Assembly (NCBI GenBank): GCA_002682825.1
Contig: NOKP01000008.1
Coordinates: 372,001-436,000, forward strand
Source of the DNA: Neonectria sp. B-13
Lineage: Eukaryota > Ascomycota > Sordariomycetes > Hypocreales > Nectriaceae
Length of the DNA stretch: 64,000 bases
Direction: 5' to 3'
Shown piece by piece: positions 34,742-47,689 of the stretch. The position numbers and the translations under genes are program-made. Numbering within the stretch: the first letter of the stretch is position 1; every line of letters begins with the position of its first letter. Under the pieces are notes generated by a model, which did no database searches, was not told where the DNA came from, and saw only the letters and a list, made by a program, of their open reading frames with translations.

Positions 34742-35526
34742 AAGGAGGTGATATTTCGTTGCGTAGTGTGTTACGAGAGGGCTGGCAGACATCATGCACC
34801 TCGAACCAGCCATTGTCCGCCCCCTGAGTGCTGCAACAGGGACGAACTTTTGGCTTGTTTTCTCATAGTAACGGCTACGAGACGAGGCTCTCTCGAGTTT
34901 TGGCAAATGAAAGAACTTCATTGCGGCTCCAATGAATTAACCGTATGATTTAATGCACCTTCTCGTTTTAGACTGGATGAACATAACGCAGATAAACCAA
35001 CGTTTATCTATCATGTATGAAGGACAATTTATTACGCCGTGAAGGATTTTATAGATCCTCCTCAGTCTAGCTAGGAGTTAGCTATTCTTCTTTTTCTACC
35101 GTACCCTGGAGGGTTGTTGTATTCAACATATTCCCTCAACTAAGCAAGCATCCTTAGACTGGCTACAGCTATAACTATGTACATGAGAGTTTTACCAGAG
35201 GCCTCATATTTGGCCAAAATTGATGTCGTAGACATGTCTTTCCTTTCCCGTATCTCTTAAAAATCTACTAATTCCACTTGGTCCATGAGGTTCCGTGCAA
35301 AGTCATTTTCGCGGCAGTGTATACAGCAGAGTGCCGTTCCGCAGTATAGATTTTAATTATACGTACAAGATAAAAGTGCTTCCTAGCACAGCATCCTCAA
35401 CCTACGCCCGCGGCTTCAAAACGCCAGGTAAATAACCTTATGGATGTGACAAAGAAAATTCCGGGCAACTATTCAATCTTCTAGGTCCAGTGGATGTAGC
35501 CTGCTGCGATGCTGGCTCTTGTCCGT
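34742..35526. other. AT-rich convergent intergenic region
   Basis: This 785-bp stretch lies between the 3' ends of the epoxide hydrolase (+) and the PKS-NRPS (-). Positions about 34920-35430 are AT-rich and have no coding frame. It may contain decayed transposon sequence, but no terminal repeats were recognised. Confidence 0.4.
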
Positions 35527-38500
35527 CTACCTCTTTGATGCCAACCCCCCCTCGCCGCCAACAGTCGTCTCGTGCGACGCCACAAAGTAGTCAAAGCCCA
35601 GCTGCTTGATGCGCCCAAACCACTTGAGCATCGAAATCGTCTCGAGCTTGTCGTCCCCGCCCTGCTCGCCAACGCAGGCCATAATCTCGTCGCCCGTGAC
35701 GGTAACATGGCATTCGTAGTGCTCCACATTCGCTCCAGCTTTGTTGCCGCCCGATACAACGGCTGCGAAAAGCTTCTGTGCAACCTCGCCAACCGGCATC
35801 ATGTCTATGCGGCCGGCCCAGCCGCTCGGGTCGGGGACAAGACCCGAGGCGACCGTGAGACGGGCCATTTCGTCTAGCAGCCGTTGAGGTGGTGGTTGAG
35901 GGCTAGAAGCCGGCAGGAAGTGGTAGACGGTCGAAGGGACGCCGAGAGCGTCGGCGGCGCGGGCGAGAAGGCGCTCGCTCACCCACTTGCTGGAGACGTA
36001 GCCGTCGGCGCCGTCAGCGTTTTCGGCGTAGCTCGATACGCTGATGGTGGAGATGAAATGAATGGGAATACGACGCGGAGCCGCCATTTTGACCAGCTCC
36101 TGGGTCGGGTGGACGTTGCTGGCACGGAGGACGTGGTAGCTATCCCAGATGGAGCGGGCGGCGCCTAAGTGAAGTATGACGTCGGCCTGGCCAGCAAGAG
36201 AACGGAAGACGTCCTGGTCGAGCCCGAGCAGCGGAATCGCGAGGTCGCCTCGGTGCCAGACGATCTTGTCGGAGGAGGGCAGGTCTCGCGGCTTGTCGGG
36301 ACGCTCCTCGCGCACCGCAACGCAGTGAATTGTCGCCACGTCCGGGCTGGCGGCAAGGACGGGCAGGAGATGCCGCGCGAGAAACCCCGTCCCGCCTGTG
36401 ACGAGAACCGTCTTGCCATGTTTCTGAGAAGCTTGTGAACTTGTGCCGATGTTGGACAGGATCGCGGGAACACTCGGCGGGGCCGTCTCCTCGTCCCAGT
36501 CGATGGGCGTGACGCCAGCGGCCTCTTCGATCTTATCCGCCATCTCTGCCAGCGAATTGACGTCGAGCAGCTTGACAAGGGGAATGGCGACACGGAAGGC
36601 TTGCTGGATGCGCGCCTGTAGCCGGATTACGAGGAGGGAGTTGCCGCCAACATGGAAGAAGTTGGTCGAAGGGCCGATTTCCAGGCCCAGCTCGTGGATA
36701 TTCGGTCCCACGACGTCCTGCCAGAGGTCCTTGAGCCGGGCCATGGTCTCGGTCAAGTCAATATCCCGGCTGGCATATTTGGCCCTCGGAGGCAAGGCCA
36801 TGTCCTTCACGGCTCTCCGATCCACCTTGTAGTGGCTGGTCAGGGGAAGCCTGTCGACCGGGATAGCCACCACGGGCACCATGTACCGGGGAATGGGGAG
36901 CTGGCTGAGCAGGCGCTCTAGAAAGGTATCGCGGTTCGAGACGGCGTGTTGCGACGCAAAGACGACATGGGCCACGAGAAACTCGGGATCGCCCTCACGT
37001 AGCGTCACCACGGCTTCCCTCAACGCCCCTTGCGCGGCCGAAACAATGTTGCTCTCAATGTCGGCCAGGTCGATGCGCAATCCGCGGATCTTGACCTGCG
37101 TGCCCCCCTCGATGCGTCCGTGAAAGACGAGGGCGCCATCAGCGTCTAGGTGTCCGATGTCTCCCGTGCGGTACATGCGCGTCCAGCCCTGAGCAATGTC
37201 GTTGGGCGACGCAAAGGGATTCGCAACGAAGTGGCGGTTGGTAAGTTGCTCGTTGTTGAGATAGCCCAAGGACACACCAGCGCCGCCAATACACACCTCT
37301 CCAGGCATGCCCACGGGCTGCGGCTGCAGATTCTCGTCTAGGACATACGTGTGGTAGTTGGGCAACGAGTAGCCGCAAGGAATGCGGGCCGTGCTATCCA
37401 GCGGCTGCGTGCGGTAGTCGACTTCTATCTTGCATGACGAGATGGACGTCTCCGCGGGGCCGTACGAGTTGAAGAAGCGCAGCTGAGGAAGGCCGAGCTT
37501 GGCGAGCTCCTGCGTGACGGTGCTGGTCAAGATCTCGCCGCCTGCAAAGGCGAAGCGCCACCCCGACGCCTGGCGGAGGTTCTCGCCGCCGTACTGCAAC
37601 CAGAGAAGGTACTCGGCCGGCGTGGCCCTGGTGTATGTGATGCCGTGGCGCCGGATAATGTCAGTGATTTCAAGAGGACTAACACGCGCGCTCCGAGGCG
37701 CAAAGTAGACCATGCCGCCGTTGACGAGGCCCGTGTACATCTGGTCCGAAGCAAAGTCAAAGGTAAAGACGCTCTGCTGGAGCACGCGCTGGGCGCCCAG
37801 CTTCCATGTCTTGGTGTAGCCCTCGATCTCGTTGCGGAGGCCCGAGTGCGTGATGACGATACCCTTGGGCGTTCCCGTCGAGCCGCTGGTATATTGTACG
37901 GCTGCGGGTGCGTCGGCCCTCGCAAGGTTCGCGATGCGGCTTGCAGGCGACGCCGGCACGGCAGAGATATCAACCACGCGGGCATGTGGTGTCTTTAGCT
38001 GCGGCACATCGCCTATCGTCGTCGCGTCGGCGAGTATGGCCGCCGGCTCGCAGTCCGCGGCCACGGCTGCCAGGCGCTCCACGGGGTTACCCAAGTCCAG
38101 GGGAACGTAGACGGCCCCAACGCGCATGATGGCGAGCATGGAACAGGCCCAGTCGGCTGCCGCCTGCTGGAAGACGAGGACGCGATCCCCAGCGCCCACC
38201 TCGGCCGTCAGTAGCGCCTCGGAAATGGCCTCGATGCGGCTCAGCATGCTCGAGTAGGTGAGCTCGGTGCCGAGGCCGTCCATGAGGGCGACTCGGTCTG
38301 GATGCTCCTGAGCAACCTGGTCGATGCGATGGGGGAGCGTTTCCGGCCAGTCCGAGACCAGATTGGGGCCTAGAAAGGGTACGTTAGCTGCTGGGCTCTT
38401 ACAGGTTCCAAGTGCATGTCTTACCGCGTCCGACTTCGACTCCGCGGGTCAGCATCTCCTTGCTAAACTGAGGAGGGGCGCTCAACGGCAGCGACGGATC

Positions 38501-41500
38501 CGAAGCGAACTTGTGCAGCAAGTTTACGTATGTGTCAAGCAGCAGATCTGCTGCCGTCACATCATACAGGCTCTTTTGCACTCGGAGCATCACAACAGAA
38601 TGGTCGGGGGTGTCGGTAACGTCCAGAGTGATGTCGTAGGCCGTCTTCCCGAGGTGCCACTCCTGCATCTCCAGCTCGCAATTGCCCCAGGAAAACTTTT
38701 GCGAATTGCCCTGACGGTAGTCGATAAAGGCCTGGAATAGGGGGCTGTGCGAGGCGGATCGAGTCACCCCCAGCTCCGTCAGTAGCACGTCAAACGGGAC
38801 GCGCGAGTGCTCCAAGGCCTCGTGGGCCGTCTTTCGAGCGTCGGCGATGGCCTGGTCAAACGGCTGGTCCAGCCGGCGGCGGAACCTCAGGGCGAGGAGG
38901 TTCAGGAAGAAGCCGATGCTGCCCATGACGTCGCCCGTACTGCGAGCGGCATCGGCAACGCCAATGGTAAGGTCCTCTGCGTCGGTGAAGCGGAATAGCA
39001 TGGCCTGGAAGGCGGCGAGGTAAAAGTGGAAGGGCGTCGACAGCTGCTTCTTTGCCGCAAGCCGGATCCGCGCCGCCACGTCGGGCTCGATGGTGCGTTG
39101 GATCTCGTGCGTGTCGAACTCCTTCATAACCGTCCGTGAGCTCATCCGGGCCATGGGAAGCAGCGGCAGGACGGGCTGCTGCTCACCGGGTGGGAACACG
39201 CCTCTCCAGTACTGAAGCTCGCGGTTCATGTCGCCATTCTCGAAGTCATGTCGCTGGGCGATGGAGAAGTCGGGGTACTGGCGAGGCGGCGACCCGAGGG
39301 GCTGGCCCGTGTAGGCCTTTTCCAGGTCCGAGAGGAAGACGCGCACGCTCATGCCGTCCATGATGATGTGGTGGTGATGCACAAGGAGATAGTGAGACGA
39401 TGGCGACAGCGATAAGAGCAGGATCTGGAGCAGATCGCCGCTGGCCAAGTCAAAGTCATGCTCCCTAAGCTTCGCAAATCGCTCGACAACTTCTTCGACG
39501 CTGCTGACCTTTTCGTACTTTAGTTGCGTTGGCGAGCGGGCCGTGACGCTTTGGTAGGCGTGCGCTGCGTCGGCCTCGTCTTGTATGAAGCAAGTTCGCA
39601 GCGCCTCATGCCGGGCAACCACCATGCGCGTGGCCCTCTCCAGATCGCGAATACGTATGCTGCCTTGGACATGGTAGTAGCAGGCCACGTTGGAGGTTTT
39701 CTGGTCCGCGAGCAGCTGGTGGAGGAACCAGTACCGGGACTGCCCAAACGAAAGGGGCACGCTCTTGAGGAATCTCCTTGCCGGCGCTGCGGGCTCGTCC
39801 AGTGCGACAGAGGGCTTAGTCGTCTTCGAACCTGAAGCCGCTTGGGTTGTCGAGTCGCTGTCCGACGCCGAGGATCCCAGCCCCGAATCCACAGGCTCCC
39901 GTTGCTTTGGTGCTTTAGCTCGTAGTAGAGCCGCGGGCTTGGCCGGTGCCGCGGGCTGGGGAGGTTTTGTGTCTTCCTCGCCGATGCTGCCCAGAAGTTC
40001 CTTGGGAAGCTTCTCCAGCGCGCTCTCGCACAGCTCGGCAAGCGAGGCGCCACCAATAACCTTTAGTACGGGAACATCAACCTTGAGCTCCTTCAGGAAC
40101 CACGAGCGAACCTCGACGGCGACCAGAGAATCGATGCCTAGCTCCACGACAGGCACGTTCTCGTCGAGGGCCTCGTCGAAAATCTGCAGGATGACCCGGA
40201 GTCTGTTGGAAAAGCATTCTGTGATTCCCGTTAGCAGTGGCACGACATCCAAGTCTATGGTGCCCAACACCCCCAAAGCTTGCTTACCTTGCAGAATCTC
40301 CCTGGCTTGTTCCATGCTGTTCGCCTCTGAAATCTGCTGCCCCACGCGAAGCGTCGTCTTCGCGGTCCGTCCCTGTTCTTCGGACTGGGCCTTGGCCCCG
40401 ACGCTGGCGCTTTCGACGATGAGATGCGAGAAAAAGGGGTTGCTGAACCACGGGCCCTTGATGTCCTCGTCGTCGCGGAATCGTCGTATGCCCGTGGTCA
40501 TGGCCGCGTGCGGCACAACTTGCCCATCGTCTGGGCTGCTGTAGCCCATAAGTATGATCTCGGCAAAGGCCTGGCGCAGATCTGTCTCGGAGATGGGCTG
40601 GAGGCCCAGCGCCAGGAGCTGATCCAACACGGCCTGGTCTATCGTCTGGATGTATCCCAGACCCATGACACGACCAACATCAAATACGGACGCCGCGAGC
40701 CCGCGTCTGCGTCTCTGCCGGGCCAGCGCATTCAGGTATCCGTTGGCCGCGGCGTAGCTGGACTGGCCGACGTTGCCCATTGCGGCCGAAACCGAGGAGA
40801 ACAGCACAAAGAAGTCCAGGTCGTCGGCGCTGAAGACCTCGTCGAGGACGTTGGCACCGTCAATCTTGGGGCTCAGCACCCGCGTCATGTCGTCGGTTGT
40901 CATCTTGGAGAAGAGCGCGTCGGAGAGGACATTGGCGCCGTGAGCCACGCCCGCAATCGGGGGGCAGCTGGCTCGGATGTCCTTCACCACGCTCTCGACG
41001 CTGCTCCGGTCCGTGACATCCATAGAGAGCACCTTAACCACGGCGCCGGACTCGTGGATCGAAGCAAGCCAACTCTCATCAACTTTGGGGCGGCGGCTCG
41101 TCAGGCACACGCATCCGGCCCCGTTGGAGACCATGAACTCGCAGAGCGACTGGCCGATCTGCCCACTGAGACCGGTGAGAAGATACGTCTTGTCTCGTGA
41201 GAAGAGCACACGGGCATTCAGAGGACGCGCCTGCACTTGAAAGGGCTCGCCAAGAGGCCAGCTAACCGCGCTCGTGGCGTACTGGGGCGTGTCAGGATCC
41301 CGAACTTGCTGCAGCGACAGGCCTGGCGGCGGCTTTTGCGAGCCCGACGCCAGTGTCGACAAGGAACGGAGTGTAATAGCCTCAAGCTGGCGCACGAGAG
41401 CTTGCCCATCAAAGGATCCTGGGAGCGAGGACTGACGCTGAAAGAAAGCGGTTGCGTCGATGCTCCTGCAGCCGGCTGGGAGCGCCCGGGCAATGTCAAG

Positions 41501-44500
41501 GCCGAGGTCGCTCGGAGAAGTCGTCAGGTCAATAAAGTGCGTAGGCCGCGCAAGGGAAAGCGTTCGCCGCATGCCGTGTTGGGATCCTCGGGTGCTCAGG
41601 CGGACAAGTGTCACGTCGTCATCGAGGGTGTCTCCAATGGCGTCGGCGTCGCCGGCCAAGATGAGATGGATTTCTTTCGAGGCGGCGTGCCGGCGCAGGG
41701 CCGAGACGAGGACGGAATCCTCACTCGAGCAGTGCACCAAAACTCGAGCCCCCAAGGAAACTTGCTGCACCACCGAGTCGGCAATAAGCTCGCCTGCAGT
41801 GGCAACCACCAGGCCGTCGGGGCTGATTTCGTTGCTGATCGCATCCGCAGGCACGGTGAAGCTGGCGACGGGAGCCGTCTTATACGAGTTGGTGGCGGCG
41901 AGGGAGACGACGCGGCCGCCCGTTTTCTCGTCGGAGCCCGCGGCAAGGAAGAGAAACGTGTCGGCGGCCACGCGAAGGGCCATGAGACTCGAGCTCTCGA
42001 CGCTGACGAGACTACCAGGCCGTCCCTCGGGGATGGAAACCTCCACGATATCGGGCGAAGAGTCGTCGAGCGGCGGCACGATTGCGGCATTGGCGCCCGG
42101 GCTCGATGCCGGCAACGTCTTCATAATAGGTCGTCTCGAGCTATTCAGCCGGGCGTTCTGGTCAACGTTGGCCACGAGACGCGGCACCTTGAGCTTGCTG
42201 CCGTCGAGGAAGGTTTCGGGTTCCTTTGACCAGAGGAGCTTTTGCTGGCTCCCGGAGTCGGCCTCCCACTCGTCGAGGGCAAACAGCCGCAGGAGGTGCT
42301 CGGCGATGCATCTCGCCGTTTCGGGCTGGGTTGGATCCGAGACGTCCAGGTGGTTCAGGCTGATGTGCGTTAGTTCTCGGCGCACCGTCCGGCTGAAGGT
42401 TATGCTGGCCATGTGGTACGGCTGCTCGACAACGGCGCCCTGCGTGATCCATAAAACATGCTTGGCCACTTCGAACATGCACTGCAGGCCGTCGACCTTC
42501 TCCGCGGTCATGCCTTTGAAGATGGGTGCGTCAAGGTCCGCGAGGTTGACGAAGGTGCTCAGCGGGCTCAGCTCAAGGGCCTCCGTCGCGGTAGGCAGGC
42601 TGTCCAGGACAGTCACCTCGTCGCAGAAGCGCTCCAGGTTCTCGGCGAGCTCCTCGGCGATGCGGGAGCTCAAGAGCGTCCCGGTACCGAGAATAACGAG
42701 GCTCTCGATGCGGACGGGGAATGACAGGGCCGATGAAGACGAGGAAAGGGGCTGGCGCAAGAACCGCACCTGGTCGTCGACGGCCTGAGCCACCAGGATG
42801 GAGATGGGCCAGGTGACGCCGTCAATCTCAGGCGTCGTCGTGTCTACTCCCCCAAACCCGGACTTGCGCAAGGTAGAATGCCACACGCGGGTCGTCACAG
42901 TCGGCGCCATGGCACGCCCGTCATCCACGCCCAGCCACCAGCCGGGCAGCCCAGCCATGGTGGTGCCGAAGCGGATGGGGTCGTTGTTGGTGAACTCGAG
43001 CAGCATGAGATAGCCCCCAGGCTTCAGGAGCTGCCGAACGTTGGTCAGCGTATTCTGCAGCGAGCGCGTAGCGTGCAGCACGTTGAAGGCGATGGCCACG
43101 TCGTACGAGTGCGCCTCGTACGCTTGAGACGCCGGCGACTTCTCAATGTCTAGGACCCGGTAGGTCATCTTGTCGCCGTACGCGGAGAACGACTGTGCGG
43201 CCTTTTCGAAGAAGGCCGGCGAGATGTCCGTGTACGTGTAAGACGACATGGTGTTGCCGACGGCCTCGAGCACCGGTTTTGTTGCTCCACCCGTCCCGGC
43301 ACCTAGAAAGACGGTTAGTTAATGGTCCAAGGAAAGCGGCATGCGGAATCTCACCAATCTCGATGAACTTGGCGTGCGGGTATCGGTGCGCAATCTGCTC
43401 CGCCATGGTCGCTAGAAGAGAGTGGTACGTGGACAGCCCAGGGCCTCTCTCATAGTACTCGTCCAGCATGTTGTCCGCCACCATGTGCTCAAGAATCGTC
43501 GTCTCGCCCCGCACGGTAGCCGCCATGTTCTCGCCAACGGCCGTGAGTAGTCGGATGTCGACGTTGTGCCAGTGCTTGCGAGCAAGCGCCTTGATGTCCT
43601 CGGCGCTGTCTTCGGTCCACTCCTTCTTCAGGCTCGGATGCTGCCCTGCAGAGGCTCGAGAGACGGTGTGGTTGACCCAGTCTCGGATCAGCAACTGGTG
43701 CGATGGGCCGCTCTCCCACTCGACATCGGTAATTTCAGACTTCCACTTGCGGTGGTAATAGTACGAGATCCTCTCGCAGGCGCTGGCCCCGTCCATCTCC
43801 TCAGCAGAGGGCCGAGTCCCCTGAACAATAGACGATCCGTCAGGGGCTGCCAGACCATACTTGGTGTACGTGAAGACGACGCGGTCATTCGCCTGGGTCG
43901 CGGGAGCAAAAGGCTTGACAACCAAGCCCTCGATCTGGACCATGGCGTTCTGGCTGTCCTCGCTTAGGAGATCAATGTACGCCGAAAAGGACCCCAGGGC
44001 GGTCTCGACGGTAGCACGAGCCGGCACCGGGACGCCTGCGCTCGGCACCGAGGCACACAGCTCCGGGTTGACGCGGATGCTCTGGATAGACGTTGGGACG
44101 TGGAGAGACCAGAGCTGGCCGTCCCCGGGGGCCGAGTATGCCAGAATGGCGAGCTGGAACGACGTATCCAGCGTACACGGGTGGACTAGGTACGTGGAAA
44201 GATCAGCGTCTGCGTAAGAGTACGAGTCGATGAGGGCGGTGGCGTGGTTGAGCTTCCGCTGTATCTCGCGCATGGTCGTGAAGGGGCCAGAGTAGCCGTA
44301 CCCGAATTCGGTCAGGTACGAGTAGAAGCGATTAGGGTCTGACGGGAACATGTTGTAGTCGTCTTGCGGAGCGACGGACAGCGAATCTAAGCTGGGGGTT
44401 CCAAAGTGAACCTTCGCAGTGCCCGTTGCTATAAGCTCCATGTCGCGCTCCGACCCCGTGCTGACAATGGGCAGCGCGTAGCAGGAGAATTGCGCCGTGA

Positions 44501-47500
44501 CAGATGTTCCCTGGCGCTGCACTCCCGTCAGAGTGACGAGTGTTTCGACTCCCGCGGTGTCTGCTTCCTCGAATATGATGGCTCTCGGGATGGACAGGTT
44601 CTGCAGCTCAAAGAGCTCGATGGGCGTGTCGGGCGACTCAAGCACCCTCGACGCTTCCAGTGCCATAGCTACGTATCCCGCGGCGGGAAACACCGTCTGG
44701 CCCTGGAGCTTATGTCCGTTCAGCCACGAGATCTGCGACGGTTTGAGCACGTTGGTCCAGCGCAGGTCGTGGGCGTTGGACTCGGGAGCCAGGGTGCCCA
44801 GAAGCTCGTGGGGAGGCTGCGTCTGGCTGCGGATCCGTCGCGACCGGCGCGGCTCGCTCCAGTGAGTCCGGCTGTGGTTCCACTGATACGACGGCAGGCC
44901 GACGACCAACCGGGGCTTGACGGATTCGCCCTGGACGGCCCGGCTGTACGACTGGAAGTCGACTCCCCGGGAGCCCGTGTGCGTCCACAGGAAGCCTAGG
45001 GCGTCGGACAAGGCCTCGACATCGCTGACTCCCCGGCTGAGCGTGCCGCAGTACGGAAGCAGCCCGGAGCGCGCATCAGAAATGGTCTGCGTAGCCGGGC
45101 CTTTGAGCGCCGGGTGAGGGCCGACCTCGACGACGAGGCCGATCTGGTCGTTGCTGGAGACGGCGTTCCGGACGGCATCCGCAAACAGGACCGGGCTGGC
45201 CATGTTGTCTCTCCAGTACACGTCCCGCAGGCCTTCGGTGCCCTCGATGGGCTCGGAGCTGGGAGCCACGCTGGAAAACCAAGCACACGAGGTGTCATCG
45301 CGCTGGTTTCCCTCAGCCCCGAGTGAACAGGCTCGCAGGGCTTCGACATAGGCGTCACCGCACGGCAGCATGTGGTGCGAGTGGTAGGCCTTGTCCACCT
45401 TGAGTATCCTCGCAAACTTCTTCTCCTCGTCAAAGATCTTCTTGGCCGCCACCACGGCATCGACGTCGCCCGACATTGTCACGCTGGCCGACGAGTTGTG
45501 GGCTGCGACGACCAGGCGGCCTCGGAACCTTCGCAAGCGCGTAAGCTTGGTTGCGTCTTCCCACGAGGTTCCCACGGCAAGCATGGCGCCCTGCTGCGCT
45601 TTCTGGACGCACAGCCCTCTATAGTAGGCAATACGGATGGCGTCGCTAGCGGACACGAATCCGGCAGCATAGGCCGCGGCTATCTCGCCCGAGGAATGGC
45701 CCACGACGGCGGCGAAGCGAACGCCCGCTTCACGCAGGAGATCGACAAGGAGTATCTGTAGTGCGGTGCACAGCGGCTGGGACAGCGCGGCCTCGGCGAT
45801 GCGCGAGGCGTCGCCTTCGGCCAGCATTTCCTCGTGGAGCTTCCAGGCCGGGCGGTCAGGGGGCGGAAGCGTGGCCAGCGACTCTTCCAAGTCTTGCACT
45901 CTGCTGCGCACGAACTTGGAGGAACGGATCAGCTGCGATCCCATGGCCGGCCATTGCGCTCCCTGCCCGGTAAAGACTCCCAAAATGCCGGGCCCGGCGG
46001 CTCCAGACTTCGCCCGTACGCCGAGGGTGGAGCCGGGAGTGCGGCTCACTTCTGCCAACCTGGCATCCATCTTCTCTTTCAGCTGCGACGTGGTGGACGC
46101 GGAGAAGGCAGCCTTGGCGGCGAATTCGCTTCTGCGCGCTTGCAGCGTCCAGGCCAAGTCATAAGGGTCGACCTCCTCCCGGCTGCCCAAATGGTCCGAG
46201 TATGCCTGCAGCTGTGCTATCAGGGACGACTCCGCGACGGCCGAGAATACAAACGGAATGACTGGTCTCTGGTCACAATCCGTGTCTGTGGTGCCGGAGG
46301 CGTCGTGGTACTGCTCGACAATGGCGTGGGCGTTGCTTCCACCGAACCCTGCGGTGTGTTAGTGACTTGGCTACATGAAAAGACTGCGTTCCCACTGCAC
46401 GTACCGAAGCTATTGACGCTGACGCGCCGAGGAACGCCATCTGGCAGCTCGGGCCAGGGCAGCACCTGCGTTGGTATCTGCAGGCCGTTGTAAAAGGGCT
46501 CGACATCTGGATTCAGCCGGTGGAATAGGAGGTTTGGCGCGATAGTCCCCTTCTGGACCATGGCAGACGCCTTGAGAAGGCCGGCGAGACCGGCAGCACC
46601 CTCGAGGTGGCCAACGACGGTCTTGATGGAGCCTACATACAGAGGGAAGCCGGAAGAGTGCTGCTGTTGGCCAAAGACCTGGTGGATGGCCGAGGCCTCC
46701 CTGGGATCTCCCGCTTTGGTGCCCGTGCCGTGGGCTTCGAAGAACTGCGGCCGGTCCCACTGGTTGCCGTCTGGATCTAAACCGGCGCGCGAGTAGGTTT
46801 GGCGGATGAGACTTGCCTGTGCCTCGGTGCTGGGGACGGTGATTCCGGCCGAGTGGCCGTCCTGGTTGGTGCCCGTCTCGCGGATGATGGATTCGATGTG
46901 ATCTCCGTCAGCGATGGCGTCGCTCAGCCGCTTGAGCACAACGGCCGCCACGCCCTCGCCACGAGCGTAGCCGTCGGCGTCTGCATCCCACATGCGCGAG
47001 CGGCCCGTCGGGGAAAGCATGTTCAGCTTACTTTCCATGATGTAGATTTCCGGGTTCAGAATGACCTGGGTGCCGCACGCCATCACCACTCGCGATTCGC
47101 CCGAACGTAGAGCCTTCACGCCCTGGTGGAGGGCGACCAAGCTCGAGGAGCAGGCTGTATCAATCGTCATGCTCGGACCGTGCCAGTCGAAGAAGTATGA
47201 GATGCGGTTCGAGATGACGGCCCGGTTGGCGCCCGTGGCGAAGTAGGTTGGAAACGACTTGGGGTCGCGCAACCAGGTATCGTTGTAGTCGACGCACATG
47301 GTGCCTGTAAAGACGGCTGTGTCCGAGCCGCGCAAGGCATCGATGCGGTGTCCACCGGACTCGAGCGCCTCGTACACCGTTTCCAGGAGGAGGCGCTGCT
47401 GGGGATCCATCGAATCGGCCTCGTTCGGGCTGATATTAAAAAAGGTCGTGTCAAACACTCGCAGGTCCTCCTGGAGGAGGTACGACAACCTAACATTGGT

Positions 47501-47689
47501 GGTCCCGGGATGGCTGCTGTCAGGATGGTAGAAGCTCGTCAGGTCAAACCGTTCTTTGGGGATCTCTGTAGCCACATCGCGTGGGCTTTCGATCAGCTTC
47601 CACAAGGCCGCCGGCGAAGTTGAGCCTCCGGGGAAGCGGCAGGCGCTGCCCACGATGGCGATGGGTTCTGACGATTTCATGGCGGGCAT
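35527..47689 (-). CDS. Hybrid PKS-NRPS megasynthase
   Basis: Predicted 3999-aa synthase. Exons are 47689-46405, 46348-43355, 43302-38425 and 38369-35527, with introns of 56, 52 and 55 nt in phase. Domain order with approximate residues: KS 7-430 (active Cys in DTACSSSLV at 181), AT 550-870 (GHSSG at 645), DH 945-1240 ([10 protein letters not shown] at 973, [10 protein letters not shown] at 1151), C-methyltransferase about 1380-1600 (EIGAGTGG), an ER-like part without the NADPH glycine motif (ER0), KR 2135-2340 (TGLSGQIG, Tyr in SSYAAANG), ACP (GIDSL at 2486), condensation (HHIIMDG at 2740), adenylation 3085-3560 ([11 protein letters not shown]), thiolation (HVGGNS at 3628) and a reductase-type release domain (TGGTGFLA at 3712, YVSSK at 3847). 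All catalytic motifs except ER are intact. The amino-acid substrate was not deduced. Confidence 0.97.

Noticed and set aside
41237..42788. Long plus-strand frames (330 and 442 codons) inside the PKS-NRPS
   Set aside because: They are antisense shadows of a GC-rich coding exon. The minus strand carries continuous, recognisable domains.
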